Shown one piece after another: positions 1 to 8,275 of a DNA stretch of 64,000 nucleotides. This DNA comes from Alphaproteobacteria bacterium (GTDB taxonomy: Bacteria; Pseudomonadota; Alphaproteobacteria; Caulobacterales; Hyphomonadaceae): NCBI GenBank assembly GCA_018830285.1, contig JAHJSB010000055.1:62001-126000 (forward strand), in the 5' to 3' direction. Positions within the stretch are counted from its first letter, which is position 1. Each line of letters opens with the position of its first letter. The notes under the pieces are model-generated. The model saw only the letters and a list, made by a program, of their open reading frames with translations, was not told the origin of the DNA and searched no databases. Made by a program: the position numbers and the translations under genes.

Positions 1-767
1 TTCTCGCATCCGACTATTTCGGACTGGTCGGGCGGGATGAGTTGCTGATCAACGCAGTGTCCAATCTCGGCACGCTGGCGGCCATGCTGCTCTATTTCCG
101 CAAGGATGTCGCCAGCGCCGTGCTGGGAGGGTTCGAACTGGTGGCCGCGCCAGTAACGAAGAAGCCGCTCTCGCCCGGCGCACGCCTGGCGCTGTGCATT
201 CTCGCGGCCACGCCGATCGCGCTCGTCGTCGCTGCCCTTTACGAAAGCCTCCTGCCCCAGAGCATGCAGGATGCCTTGCGCAGCGTATACACTGTAGCCG
301 GTGCGACCATCGTTTTCGGTGCGCTGCTCTGGTGGGCCGATGTTCGCGGCGGACGTGACCGCAAGGAGGCCGACATGACACTCGGGCACGCCTTCCTGAT
401 CGGCGCAACGCAGGCAATCGCCGCAATCATCCCTGGCACCAGCCGGTCCGGCATCACCATGACGGCCGCACGCGCTCTCGGTTACGAACGCTCCGAAGCT
501 GCGCGGTTCTCAATGCTCATCGGTGCACCCATCCTGGCCGCCGCCGGCCTCTACGGCGCGCTTGGCCTGATGGATGCGACGACAGACGGGGTTGTGACAT
601 TCCAGGACGGGATGATCGTCGCCGCTGTCGCCTTCATCACCGGTCTCGCGTCCATTGCCGTCCTGATGGCAATCCTGCGCCGCATGAGTTTCCTGCCCTT
701 CGTATTGTACCGCTTTGTGCTCGGCATCACGCTGATCCTGACCACGCCGATGATTGGATTATTGTAG
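1..767 (+). CDS. uppP: Undecaprenyl-diphosphatase UppP (5' end cut by window)
   Basis: Integral membrane phosphatase that turns undecaprenyl diphosphate into the monophosphate lipid carrier used for peptidoglycan and other envelope polymers. The reading frame is open from the left edge of the window, so the N-terminus, including the first glutamate-rich active-site motif, is missing. The visible part carries the family signature PGTSRSG followed by a run of small and hydrophobic residues, and several hydrophobic helices up to the C-terminus. It is followed by an oppositely oriented NDUFA9-like gene. The BacA/UppP family assignment is firm from the signature motif. Confidence 0.95.
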   Translation, partial: LASDYFGLVGRDELLINAVSNLGTLAAMLLYFRKDVASAVLGGFELVAAPVTKKPLSPGARLALCILAATPIALVVAALYESLLPQSMQDALRSVYTVAGATIVFGALLWWADVRGGRDRKEADMTLGHAFLIGATQAIAAIIPGTSRSGITMTAARALGYERSEAARFSMLIGAPILAAAGLYGALGLMDATTDGVVTFQDGMIVAAVAFITGLASIAVLMAILRRMSFLPFVLYRFVLGITLILTTPMIGLL

Positions 768-971
768 GTCACGCGGCTTTTCGTGTGCCGAACAAAGCAA
801 CACGCGTCGCAAGTGGCGTGAGCCTCCTGCCGCGTGCTGCCCTCCCGCATCGTGCGTCCCTAACGCCCGCGGAGGCTTACATCTCGGACATTAATCAGGC
901 GCGTAAAACGGCGCCTATCGGGCGATTTTCGGGCATTTTTGTTCGGATTGGGTTCAGGTACGATGCGCCGC

Positions 972-1961
972 TCAGGCGTCAGCCGCCCTGTTGAACTCGC
1001 CATAGGGACGGAACCGCCAGAGATAAGTCGGCGCAATCGACTCGATCGTCTCGAGATTGGTCAGTCCAAGGTCGTTTGCCGTCAGTGCACCATCGGCCAC
1101 AACATTATCTGACTTCAGCATCAAGACCTGGTCGCCCGTGATCGGCGGCTCGCCCAGCATACCCCACGAAAACGGCGGAACGTACCGCCAGACAGCCGCG
1201 GCGATGTAGCCAATCGGACGCGCGAGGAAGAAGGGAAGCGAAATCTTGAACCGGCGACGGTCCACCTGCTGCAGGATGAAATCGTAGATCTCAATGAACG
1301 TGTAGGCGCGCGGGCCGCCGAGCTCATAGGTCTTGCCCGCTGCGCCTTCGAGATCGACCGCAAGGGCAATCGCCTCTGCCACATCGCCCGCATAAATGGG
1401 CTGCACCCGCGTCTTGCCACCGCCGATGGCGGGCAGGGCGGGCGCGAAGCGTGTCATCTGGGCAAATTTATTAAGGAAACCGTCCTCCGGTCCGAACACG
1501 ACGGACGGACGCAGGATCGTCGCGGTCGGTACCGCCGCGCGAACAGCCGCTTCTGCTTCAGCTTTTGTGCGGCCATAGTCTGACTTGGACTCCGCATCCG
1601 CGCCGATGGCCGACACCTGGACGAATGTCTTGATGCCCTTTTCCGCAGCGACTTCAGCCAGGAGGGTCGCGCCGTCACGCTGTGTTGAGTCGAAATTCTG
1701 CTTGCCGCTTTCGAACAGGATGCCGACCAGGTTGACGACAGCGACAGCGCCGTCCAGCGCGCGCTCGATCGACTCACGGTTGCGAATATTGGCCTGGACG
1801 ATATCAACCCAGCCCGGTGCCCCGGCCAGCCGTACATCAGCTGCCGTGTTCACGTGCCGGCAGGCCACCCGGACCCGGTAGCCCTTTTCCACGAGCGTGC
1901 GCGCCGCATAGCGCCCGATAAAACCCGATCCGCCGAATATCGTCACCAAACCCTTGGTCAT
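972..1961 (-). CDS. NDUFA9-like NAD(P)-binding oxidoreductase (atypical SDR)
   Basis: Short-chain dehydrogenase/epimerase-like protein of 329 residues, related to the NDUFA9 accessory subunit of complex I. Residues 10-16 form the dinucleotide-binding loop GGSGFIG directly after the N-terminal strand, and a YxxxK pair (YGRTK) sits near residue 135. Bacterial members are usually annotated as complex I NDUFA9 subunit family proteins, but their physiological substrate is unknown. The ATG at 1961 is chosen because the Rossmann fold begins right after it; a longer frame upstream adds about 49 residues of unlikely composition. A 19-bp palindrome lies between this start and the divergent gene at 2198. 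Confidence 0.85.
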   Translation of the reverse strand: MTKGLVTIFGGSGFIGRYAARTLVEKGYRVRVACRHVNTAADVRLAGAPGWVDIVQANIRNRESIERALDGAVAVVNLVGILFESGKQNFDSTQRDGATLLAEVAAEKGIKTFVQVSAIGADAESKSDYGRTKAEAEAAVRAAVPTATILRPSVVFGPEDGFLNKFAQMTRFAPALPAIGGGKTRVQPIYAGDVAEAIALAVDLEGAAGKTYELGGPRAYTFIEIYDFILQQVDRRRFKISLPFFLARPIGYIAAAVWRYVPPFSWGMLGEPPITGDQVLMLKSDNVVADGALTANDLGLTNLETIESIAPTYLWRFRPYGEFNRAADA

Positions 1962-2139
1962 GTCACGCTTCTCATCTGCCGGCAGCGCCGGAATTAACGT
2001 TGCCGCCTTTGACCATACAGCCTCGCTCATGTCCATGCGGCATGAGCGGATCGGCGCGCCTGAAACAGGACTCGTTTGCAGCCCGTTCCCGGCAAGCCGA
2101 TCGCCCAAATCCGAAATTCATTGCCCGCGCCGATATGTT

Positions 2140-2158
2140 ATGGCATACGTTATGCCAT
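2140..2158. promoter_or_regulatory. Perfect 8-bp inverted repeat between divergent genes
   Basis: ATGGCATA and TATGCCAT are separated by three bases (CGT). The palindrome lies in the 236-bp gap between the starts at 1961 (minus) and 2198 (plus), 40 bp upstream of the GTG at 2198. Symmetric AT-rich sites of this size are typical binding sites for dimeric repressors. Which protein binds is unknown; the TetR-type regulator encoded at 5060 in the downstream gene string is one candidate. Confidence 0.45.
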
Positions 2159-2197
2159 TAGTTATTCCGTGGCGGCCAGGAAAGGCGCGAGAAAGAC

Positions 2198-3484
2198 GTG
2201 TCATTGAAGACAGCGCTTATTTCCCGAATCGCGGAAGGTCTGACCGGCGAACCGCAGCTGCTTGTCCGGCGCGCAAAGGCCGAACGGCAACGTTTGGCTA
2301 AAAACGCGCCGCATGTGGTCGAGTATTTCCATCAGGCCGACGATCCCTATTCCCATCTTGCCGCGCAAGTCCTGTCTGAGTTAACCGAGCGCTTCGACAT
2401 CGATCTCAAGGTCCATCTGGTCGGACATCCACCCGATTGGGCCGCGCCTGAACGCGAACGCCTTGAAGCCTACGCCCGCACCGACGCCGAAACCCTTGCA
2501 CAAAAAGCGGGCCTCGCTTTTCACGATCCCGGCAAACAGCCCGGCAAGGCGGCACGCATTACTGCGCTTCGTTCACTCGCCAGCGCCGTTTCGGAGAATG
2601 CATTTTCCACCCAGGCCCCTGTGATTGGCCGTCAGCTTTGGTCAGGCGACCAGGATGCGATAGGTGCGTCCTCAACAACGTCAGCCGACGAGATCACCGC
2701 AGCTGGCGATGCACGCCGGGCGGAACTGGGCCACTACCTAGGCGCGATGTTCCACTATGGCGGCGAATGGTATTGGGGCATAGACCGCCTCCATTATCTG
2801 GAATCCCGCCTGACCGAACTCGGCGCCCGCACAGCGCCCGGCGACACCCCCCGCTTTGTCCCTCCACTGGTGCCGTCGACCCGCATCGCGCCGGCCTCGG
2901 CGCCCGGCAAGGAATTGCACTACTATCTCTCTTTCCGCAGTCCCTACACGTACATCGCTGCACAGCGCGCGAAAGCGCTGGCCGATGCCTATGGCGCCGA
3001 CCTGAAGCTGCGCTTCGTGCTGCCCATGGTGATGCGCGGCCTGCCGGTACCGCGCATGAAGAGTCGCTACATCACACTCGACACGGCCCGCGAGGCGCGC
3101 CGCCTCAGTATCCCGTTCGGACGAATCGCCGATCCCGTCGGCCGCCCGGTCGAACGCGGCTATTCCCTCATCCCATGGGCCCGCGAACAGGGGCGTGGCT
3201 TCGAGTTCTGCCAGGCATTTCTCGCAGGCGTCTGGTCACGTGGCGTCGATGCCGGATCCGACCGGGGCATGAAACAGGTCGTGGAAGCAGCGGGCCTCGA
3301 CTGGCAGGCCGGTCGCGACATTCTCGGCAATGATGACTGGCGCGCCGAAGCTGAAGACAACCGCACTGAAATGATGGCGCTCGGAATCTGGGGCGTGCCC
3401 AGCTTCCGGGTCGGTAAGACAGCGACATGGGGCCAGGACCGGCTCTGGCTTGTCGAGGACGCACTCAAACAGCCGCAGAGCTGA
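2198..3484 (+). CDS. Tandem DsbA-fold (HCCA isomerase/GST-kappa-like) protein
   Basis: A protein of 428 residues that appears to carry two copies of the thioredoxin-fold domain seen in 2-hydroxychromene-2-carboxylate isomerases and kappa-class GSTs. The first copy starts near residue 40 (VEYFHQADDPYSHLAA) and the second near 243 (LHYYLSFRSPYTYIAA). The second ends with the usual GVPSF turn near the C-terminus. No CxxC pair is visible, so disulfide chemistry is unlikely; glutathione-dependent isomerase or transferase activity is possible. The start is a GTG with a purine-rich AGGAAAGG region upstream. It is the first gene of a rightward string of five. The exact reaction cannot be told from sequence. 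Confidence 0.75.
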   Translation: MSLKTALISRIAEGLTGEPQLLVRRAKAERQRLAKNAPHVVEYFHQADDPYSHLAAQVLSELTERFDIDLKVHLVGHPPDWAAPERERLEAYARTDAETLAQKAGLAFHDPGKQPGKAARITALRSLASAVSENAFSTQAPVIGRQLWSGDQDAIGASSTTSADEITAAGDARRAELGHYLGAMFHYGGEWYWGIDRLHYLESRLTELGARTAPGDTPRFVPPLVPSTRIAPASAPGKELHYYLSFRSPYTYIAAQRAKALADAYGADLKLRFVLPMVMRGLPVPRMKSRYITLDTAREARRLSIPFGRIADPVGRPVERGYSLIPWAREQGRGFEFCQAFLAGVWSRGVDAGSDRGMKQVVEAAGLDWQAGRDILGNDDWRAEAEDNRTEMMALGIWGVPSFRVGKTATWGQDRLWLVEDALKQPQS

Positions 3485-3507
3485 CGAAAAGGAAAAGAGG
3501 AAACACC

Positions 3508-3978
3508 ATGCAAGTTATCAATGAAGTCTTCCCCACGGATCCGTCGCGCATGCAAGCCATGCTGGAGAAAGGCCCTGACGGTCCGATCTTCATGGTCAAC
3601 CTGCTGAAGTTCAGGGACAAGGCGGAGTATGACGACGGGCGCGAGACCGATCTCTCGGGACGAGACGCCTACATGATCTACGGGCGCGCCGTAACCGACG
3701 TTTTGCCTCTCTTCGGCGGTCGGGGCATTTTCGCAGGTGACGTGACCTTTCTTGCCCTTGGGCAGGTCGAAGAACTCTGGGACGAAGTCGCCATCGCCAT
3801 GTATCCGGATCGCGCCGCCATGGTAAAAATGTCGATGTCACCCGAATGGCAAGACATCTCCGTGCACCGCGCAGCCGGCCTGAAAGGCCAGTTGAACATA
3901 GAGACTGTCGCGCCGAACGGCGGCAAGGGCTCACCCTTCCTCGCAATGCTCATGGGCGCAAACGGAGACCAATCATGA
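3508..3978 (+). CDS. DUF1330-like dimeric alpha/beta-barrel protein
   Basis: A small soluble protein of 156 residues. The segment FMVNLLKFRDKAEYDDG and the later YPDRAAMVKM region match the pattern of DUF1330 and related ferredoxin-like dimeric alpha/beta-barrel proteins. The function of the family is not established; some relatives bind or modify small aromatic compounds. The ATG at 3508 is preceded by an AAAAGAGGA ribosome-binding site. The stop codon overlaps the start of the metallo-hydrolase gene (ATGA), which indicates translational coupling. Confidence 0.65.
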   Translation: MQVINEVFPTDPSRMQAMLEKGPDGPIFMVNLLKFRDKAEYDDGRETDLSGRDAYMIYGRAVTDVLPLFGGRGIFAGDVTFLALGQVEELWDEVAIAMYPDRAAMVKMSMSPEWQDISVHRAAGLKGQLNIETVAPNGGKGSPFLAMLMGANGDQS

Positions 3979-5063
3979 AATGGCTCGTACGCAGCCTTGT
4001 CGGCATCATATGTCTGGCCGTTGTGGCCATGCTCGGGTTTCAGCTCTTCAAGACGCAGATTGCCGAGGTCGCATTCAAAAGGGTGGCCGAGGCCAATGTC
4101 GGCCGCGACGCCAGCACAGAGCTGCCGGACGGACTACACGTCTTCATGTGCGGCGCCGGCACGCCTCTGCCTGACCCATTGCGCGCAGGCCCCTGCCTGG
4201 GCGTGATCGCGGGCGACCGTGCGTTCGTTTTCGATGCCGGTTCCGGCGGCACGCGCAACCTCACCCGCATGCGTTTCCCGCTTGGCCGTACAGAACGCGT
4301 CTACCTGACCCACCTACATTCCGATCATATGGACGGCCTCGGCGAGTTGCTGATGCAAGTCTGGGTAAACGGCCATCGGGCCGAACCCCTTCCCGTTTCC
4401 GGTCCACGCGGTGTCGATGAAGTCGTCGACGGCTTCAACGCGGCCTACCGGATAGACGGAACATTCCGAACCGCGCATCACGGCGCCGGCATTGCCAATC
4501 CGGCAGGTCGGGGCGGCTTCGGCGAAGCCATCACGCTGCCGGCGGGTCCCGGCTCACGCGCGGTCGTCCTCGACGAGAACGGGCTCAGGATCACGGCATT
4601 CTCGGTCAGCCATGCACCCGTCGAACCCGCATTCGGTTACCGCGTCGATTACAAGGGCCGTTCGGTCGCGATCAGCGGAGACACGATCTATGATCCGAAC
4701 CTCGTTGCCGTTTCCGAAGGCGTGGACATTCTCTTCCATGAAGCCCTGGACCCGGAAATGGTCGGCGCGATGCATGATGCCGCCGCCGCCAAGGGTGCGG
4801 ATCACCTCGCGAAAATTCTCGACGATATCCTCACCTACCACGCACCGCCCGTCGACGCGGCGCGGGCGGCGACCGAAGCGGGCGCGCGGCAACTCGTTTT
4901 CTATCACACGATCCCGCCCCTGCCCTCGCGCCTGCTCAACGACTATTACGTGCGCGACGCGAAGAAGGCATTTGACGGCAAGATCACCGTGTCGGAAGAC
5001 GGCATGGTGTTCAGCCTGCCGGCGGACAGCGACGCAATCAATCGCCATGACGGGTTTAGATGA
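3975..5063 (+). CDS. Membrane-anchored MBL-fold hydrolase (RNase Z-like)
   Basis: Metallo-beta-lactamase-fold hydrolase of 362 residues with an N-terminal hydrophobic segment (about residues 4-24) that serves as a signal anchor, so the catalytic domain should be in the periplasm. The zinc-binding motif HLHSDHMDG is complete, with further histidines in the segments SVSHAP and FYHTIPP. The overall order resembles the RNase Z/arylsulfatase branch of the superfamily, but an exported member is not a tRNA-processing enzyme. It more likely hydrolyses an ester, lactone or sulfate ester. It overlaps both neighbours by ATGA. Confidence 0.8.
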   Translation: MKWLVRSLVGIICLAVVAMLGFQLFKTQIAEVAFKRVAEANVGRDASTELPDGLHVFMCGAGTPLPDPLRAGPCLGVIAGDRAFVFDAGSGGTRNLTRMRFPLGRTERVYLTHLHSDHMDGLGELLMQVWVNGHRAEPLPVSGPRGVDEVVDGFNAAYRIDGTFRTAHHGAGIANPAGRGGFGEAITLPAGPGSRAVVLDENGLRITAFSVSHAPVEPAFGYRVDYKGRSVAISGDTIYDPNLVAVSEGVDILFHEALDPEMVGAMHDAAAAKGADHLAKILDDILTYHAPPVDAARAATEAGARQLVFYHTIPPLPSRLLNDYYVRDAKKAFDGKITVSEDGMVFSLPADSDAINRHDGFR

Positions 5064-5674
5064 CCATATCGAAAATCACGCCCTTTCCCGGCCCGCAGGC
5101 CAATGACGACTCCTCTGACGGACGGCGTCAGCGCAGCGAGCGTAGCCGGACGCAAATTGTCGACGCCCTGTTCGCCCTGATCCGGGAAGGCGACATGAAC
5201 CCCAGCGCCGCCCGAGTCGCCGAACGGGCCGCTGTCGGCCAGCGCACCGTATTTCGCCTGTTCGAAGACATGGACAGCCTCTTCGGCGAAATGGCCGAGC
5301 AGATACAGGCCGAGATCATGCCGATCGTACTGGCGCCTTACACTGCTACGGACTGGAAAGAGCGGCTTGGCGAAATGGTCCGTCGACGGGCCGATGTCTA
5401 TGAGCGAATTTTCCCGGTCCGGGTTTCGGCCAATCTCAGGCGATTCCAGTCGCGTTTCCTGATGGACGAATATCGCCGCAACCTCATACTCGAGCGTGAG
5501 AGCCTGAAGGCCGTGCTGCCGGCGGATCGGGCATCCGACAAGCAGCTTGTCGCCGCGCTGGATGTCGTTACCGGCTTCCAGGCCTGGCGCCGCCTGCGTC
5601 AGGACCAGGGCCTGTCCGCCCAGGAGGCTCAAGCGGTCATGCAGTTCATGGTCGATGGCCTGATCGCCACATGA
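5060..5674 (+). CDS. TetR/AcrR-family transcriptional regulator
   Basis: DNA-binding regulator of 204 residues. The N-terminal third has the TetR-type helix-turn-helix (around residues 30-75, with AVGQRTVFRLFEDMDSLFG as the recognition part). The rest is a helical ligand-binding and dimerisation domain without obvious similarity to a known ligand class. It is embedded in a rightward gene string and overlaps the genes on both sides by four bases. It probably controls this string and perhaps the facing dehalogenase-sulfatase string. Palindromes at 2140-2158 and 10333-10355 are possible operators; this link is inference. Confidence 0.85.
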   Translation: MTISKITPFPGPQANDDSSDGRRQRSERSRTQIVDALFALIREGDMNPSAARVAERAAVGQRTVFRLFEDMDSLFGEMAEQIQAEIMPIVLAPYTATDWKERLGEMVRRRADVYERIFPVRVSANLRRFQSRFLMDEYRRNLILERESLKAVLPADRASDKQLVAALDVVTGFQAWRRLRQDQGLSAQEAQAVMQFMVDGLIAT

Positions 5675-6573
5675 ACCGATGCGTCGCAGTCGTGCTCCTG
5701 CTGTTGGGACCGGCTTGCAGCAAAGCCGTTCCGCTGCTCCCGGCGGAGGCATCCTGCGGACTGCCCCACGCCGCAATCGGACGATTCGTGTCGCTTCCGG
5801 ACGGCAGCTTCATTAAAGGCGACAGGCCGCACTATCCGGAAGAATCGCCCCGGCTCTCGCTTCACGTCGACGCCTTCAGCCTCCAGGCCCATGAAGTCAC
5901 CAACGACCAGTTCGCCGCCTTCGTTCGCGAAACGGGGTACACGACCGACGCAGAACAGAGCGCCAAAATTGGTGGCCCCGGAGCTGGCTCGGCCGTCTTC
6001 GATCTCCCGGGAACAGGAACCATGAAACTGGATCCGTGGCGACTCGTGCCTGGTGCGACCTGGACAGCACCAACCGGCCCCGGCTCGTCAATCGCGGGCC
6101 TGGGCGCCTATCCCGTCATCCACGTCTCCGAGCGTGACGCAGCGGCCTATGCCGCGTGGGCTGGTGGAAGACTCCCGACAGAGACCGAATGGGAATACGC
6201 GGCCACGCTGGGCCTCGCGGACCCAGAAATGCCCTCCTCCGGCGCCTACGATGCCGCTGGCGCGCCGGTCTCCAATACATGGCAGGGCATTTTTCCGGTC
6301 GCGAACACCATGGCCGACGGCTTTGAAGGCGCTGCGCCGGTCGGCTGCTTTCCCGCCAGCCGGGTCGGCCTCTACGACATGATCGGCAATGTCTGGGAAT
6401 GGACCGATACGCCCTACAGTCCCGGCGCACACACGCTCAAGGGCGGCTCATACCTGTGCGCCGACAATTTCTGCCGCCGTTACCGGCCAGCCGCGCGCCA
6501 GCCGCAGGATAGCGATTTTTCGTCAGTTCACATCGGCTTCCGGATCGCAAAAGATCTGCCGCAAGCGAAGTAA
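5671..6573 (+). CDS. Exported formylglycine-generating enzyme (SUMF1/FGE family)
   Basis: FGE-sulfatase domain protein of 300 residues. FGE oxidises the cysteine of the sulfatase CxPSR motif to formylglycine. The C-terminal part contains GNVWEWT and then KGGSYLCADNFCRRYR. The two cysteines (residues 263 and 268) have the same spacing as the active-site cysteine pair of true FGEs, which are missing in many FGE-like proteins of other function. The N-terminus (residues 5-16) is strongly hydrophobic and ends in a cysteine, so the protein should be secreted or a lipoprotein. It overlaps the TetR gene by ATGA and faces a sulfatase gene 18 bp away, its likely client. Confidence 0.85.
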   Translation: MNRCVAVVLLLLGPACSKAVPLLPAEASCGLPHAAIGRFVSLPDGSFIKGDRPHYPEESPRLSLHVDAFSLQAHEVTNDQFAAFVRETGYTTDAEQSAKIGGPGAGSAVFDLPGTGTMKLDPWRLVPGATWTAPTGPGSSIAGLGAYPVIHVSERDAAAYAAWAGGRLPTETEWEYAATLGLADPEMPSSGAYDAAGAPVSNTWQGIFPVANTMADGFEGAAPVGCFPASRVGLYDMIGNVWEWTDTPYSPGAHTLKGGSYLCADNFCRRYRPAARQPQDSDFSSVHIGFRIAKDLPQAK

Positions 6574-6591
6574 CCCCTCATCGGCGCCCCC

Positions 6592-8256
6592 TCAGTTCGG
6601 CCACCAGACATATTCATCGTCCGGCCCGACGGCGTCAGCCGCCGTCTTGTCGATCGCGACCGGCGACTCGATCGTATACGGGTAAAGCGGCGTCACCGCA
6701 TCGGCCAGGTGCGCGTCAAGCAATGCCTGCAATTCCGCCAATTTGCCAGGCTGCGTCTCGGCCAGATTCACCTGCTCGGTCGGATCATTCGCGAGATCGA
6801 ACAACCAGCTCTTTTTCTGTCGTCCGTCCACTTGCAGCTTCCAGTCACCGGCCCGCACGACATGATAGTATCCGCTCTGCCAGAACAGGGCGTCGTCCGG
6901 ATGCGAAATTGTTCCCGTCCCTGTCGCAACCGGCAACATGTCGCGCCCGTCAATGACGACTCCCTCTGGTAGCGATGCCCCAGCTGCGGATGCCAGCGTC
7001 GGCATCACGTCGATATGCGCAACCGGTGCATCGACCCGCGTTCCGGGCGTGATCTTCGCCGGCCATTTGACGAACATCGGCACACGGATACCGCCCTCGA
7101 ACAGCGTGATCTTCCAGCCGCGATAGGGCTGGTTGATCTCCGGCAAGCCGATATAGCCCGCGCCGCCATTGTCGCTGGAAAAAACGATGATTGTATTGTC
7201 GGCAAGGCCCTCATCTTCCAGCTTTGCCGTGATCGCGCCAACACTGCGGTCCAGTGCCCGCAGCATGGCTGCATAAACGCGCAACCGATGCGGTTCGATA
7301 TCACCCACCGCCTCATAGTCTTCCTTTGTCGCCTGCAGCGGCGTGTGAACGCCCCAATGCGCCAGGTACAGGAAGAACGGCCGGTTACGGTTCGCCTCAA
7401 TCACTTTCAGGCTTTCATCCGTCCAATAGTCCGTCAGGTAGCCACCGGGTGCAAACCAGTCGCCCGAATTGAACGCAGCCGCGAACTGCATCCGCGCCCA
7501 GAGGAATGTGTCGATCGGGTCGAAATCGAGCTTGGCGTTCACGACATTCGGATCGTCCTCAGGCAGGAACAGGCCGCTGGCCATCAAAAGGCTTTCGTCA
7601 AAACCCTGCGCGTTCGGATTCGATTCCGCGCTGCGGCCCAGGTGCCATTTGCCGATATGCACCGTGTGATAGCCTTGTGCTTTGAGCACTTCGGCAATCG
7701 TCACTTCTGATCCCGGCAGCCCCATTTCCGCGAACGGAACCGCATCATCCGCCGCATCGCGATTGTAGTCGACAGGCGGAAGCGCCCCGCGATCCATGTC
7801 ATTGGCAAACATCGAAACGACCTTGCCCATGCCCGGGGGCGTCGGTGTGAACGCGAACCCGGTCCGTGTGGGATAACGCCCCGTCATCAGCATCGCGCGC
7901 GACGGCGCGCAAGTACCATTGCCAGCATAGGCCTGCGTGAACAGCGCGCCATCGGTCGCCAGCCTGTCGATATTCGGCGTCGGCACGCGTCCGCCGGCGA
8001 CACCGCCACCAAACGCGCTGAGATCATTGATGCCCAGATCATCCACCAGGATGAAGACGATGTTCGGCGGTCGGTCAGCAGCAGGCAGCGCTGCCACATG
8101 AGGGCCCTTGTCCCACACGACCGGAACATTGGGCGCCACCTCGGTCCGGCCGTTATGGGTCGCCACATAGAGGATCACGGCCTTGCGGTTCAGGAAGCCG
8201 ATCACACCGGCGCCCAACAGCACGACCACCAGGCCGATAACGAGTTTCTTCCACAT
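6592..8256 (-). CDS. Membrane-anchored type I sulfatase
   Basis: Alkaline-phosphatase-superfamily sulfatase of 554 residues. It has the metal ligands DD (residues 72-73), the formylglycine signature CAPSR (Cys116) followed by LMTGRYPTRTG, the GKWHLG motif and SSDNGG, so all main catalytic blocks are present. One N-terminal hydrophobic helix (about residues 4-22) places the enzyme outside the inner membrane. The ATG at 8256 has a GGGGAG site upstream; a longer frame runs into the preceding gene. It follows the GST-like gene by 19 bp on the same strand and converges on the FGE gene. The substrate is not predictable. Confidence 0.9.
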   Translation of the reverse strand: MWKKLVIGLVVVLLGAGVIGFLNRKAVILYVATHNGRTEVAPNVPVVWDKGPHVAALPAADRPPNIVFILVDDLGINDLSAFGGGVAGGRVPTPNIDRLATDGALFTQAYAGNGTCAPSRAMLMTGRYPTRTGFAFTPTPPGMGKVVSMFANDMDRGALPPVDYNRDAADDAVPFAEMGLPGSEVTIAEVLKAQGYHTVHIGKWHLGRSAESNPNAQGFDESLLMASGLFLPEDDPNVVNAKLDFDPIDTFLWARMQFAAAFNSGDWFAPGGYLTDYWTDESLKVIEANRNRPFFLYLAHWGVHTPLQATKEDYEAVGDIEPHRLRVYAAMLRALDRSVGAITAKLEDEGLADNTIIVFSSDNGGAGYIGLPEINQPYRGWKITLFEGGIRVPMFVKWPAKITPGTRVDAPVAHIDVMPTLASAAGASLPEGVVIDGRDMLPVATGTGTISHPDDALFWQSGYYHVVRAGDWKLQVDGRQKKSWLFDLANDPTEQVNLAETQPGKLAELQALLDAHLADAVTPLYPYTIESPVAIDKTAADAVGPDDEYVWWPN

Positions 8257-8275
8257 CGGTGCAGGCTCCCCGGCC

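Noticed and set aside
768-971. Possible rho-independent terminator or small RNA after uppP
   Set aside because: Only a weak CGCC/GGCG stem near a T-rich stretch is seen; not enough to call a feature.
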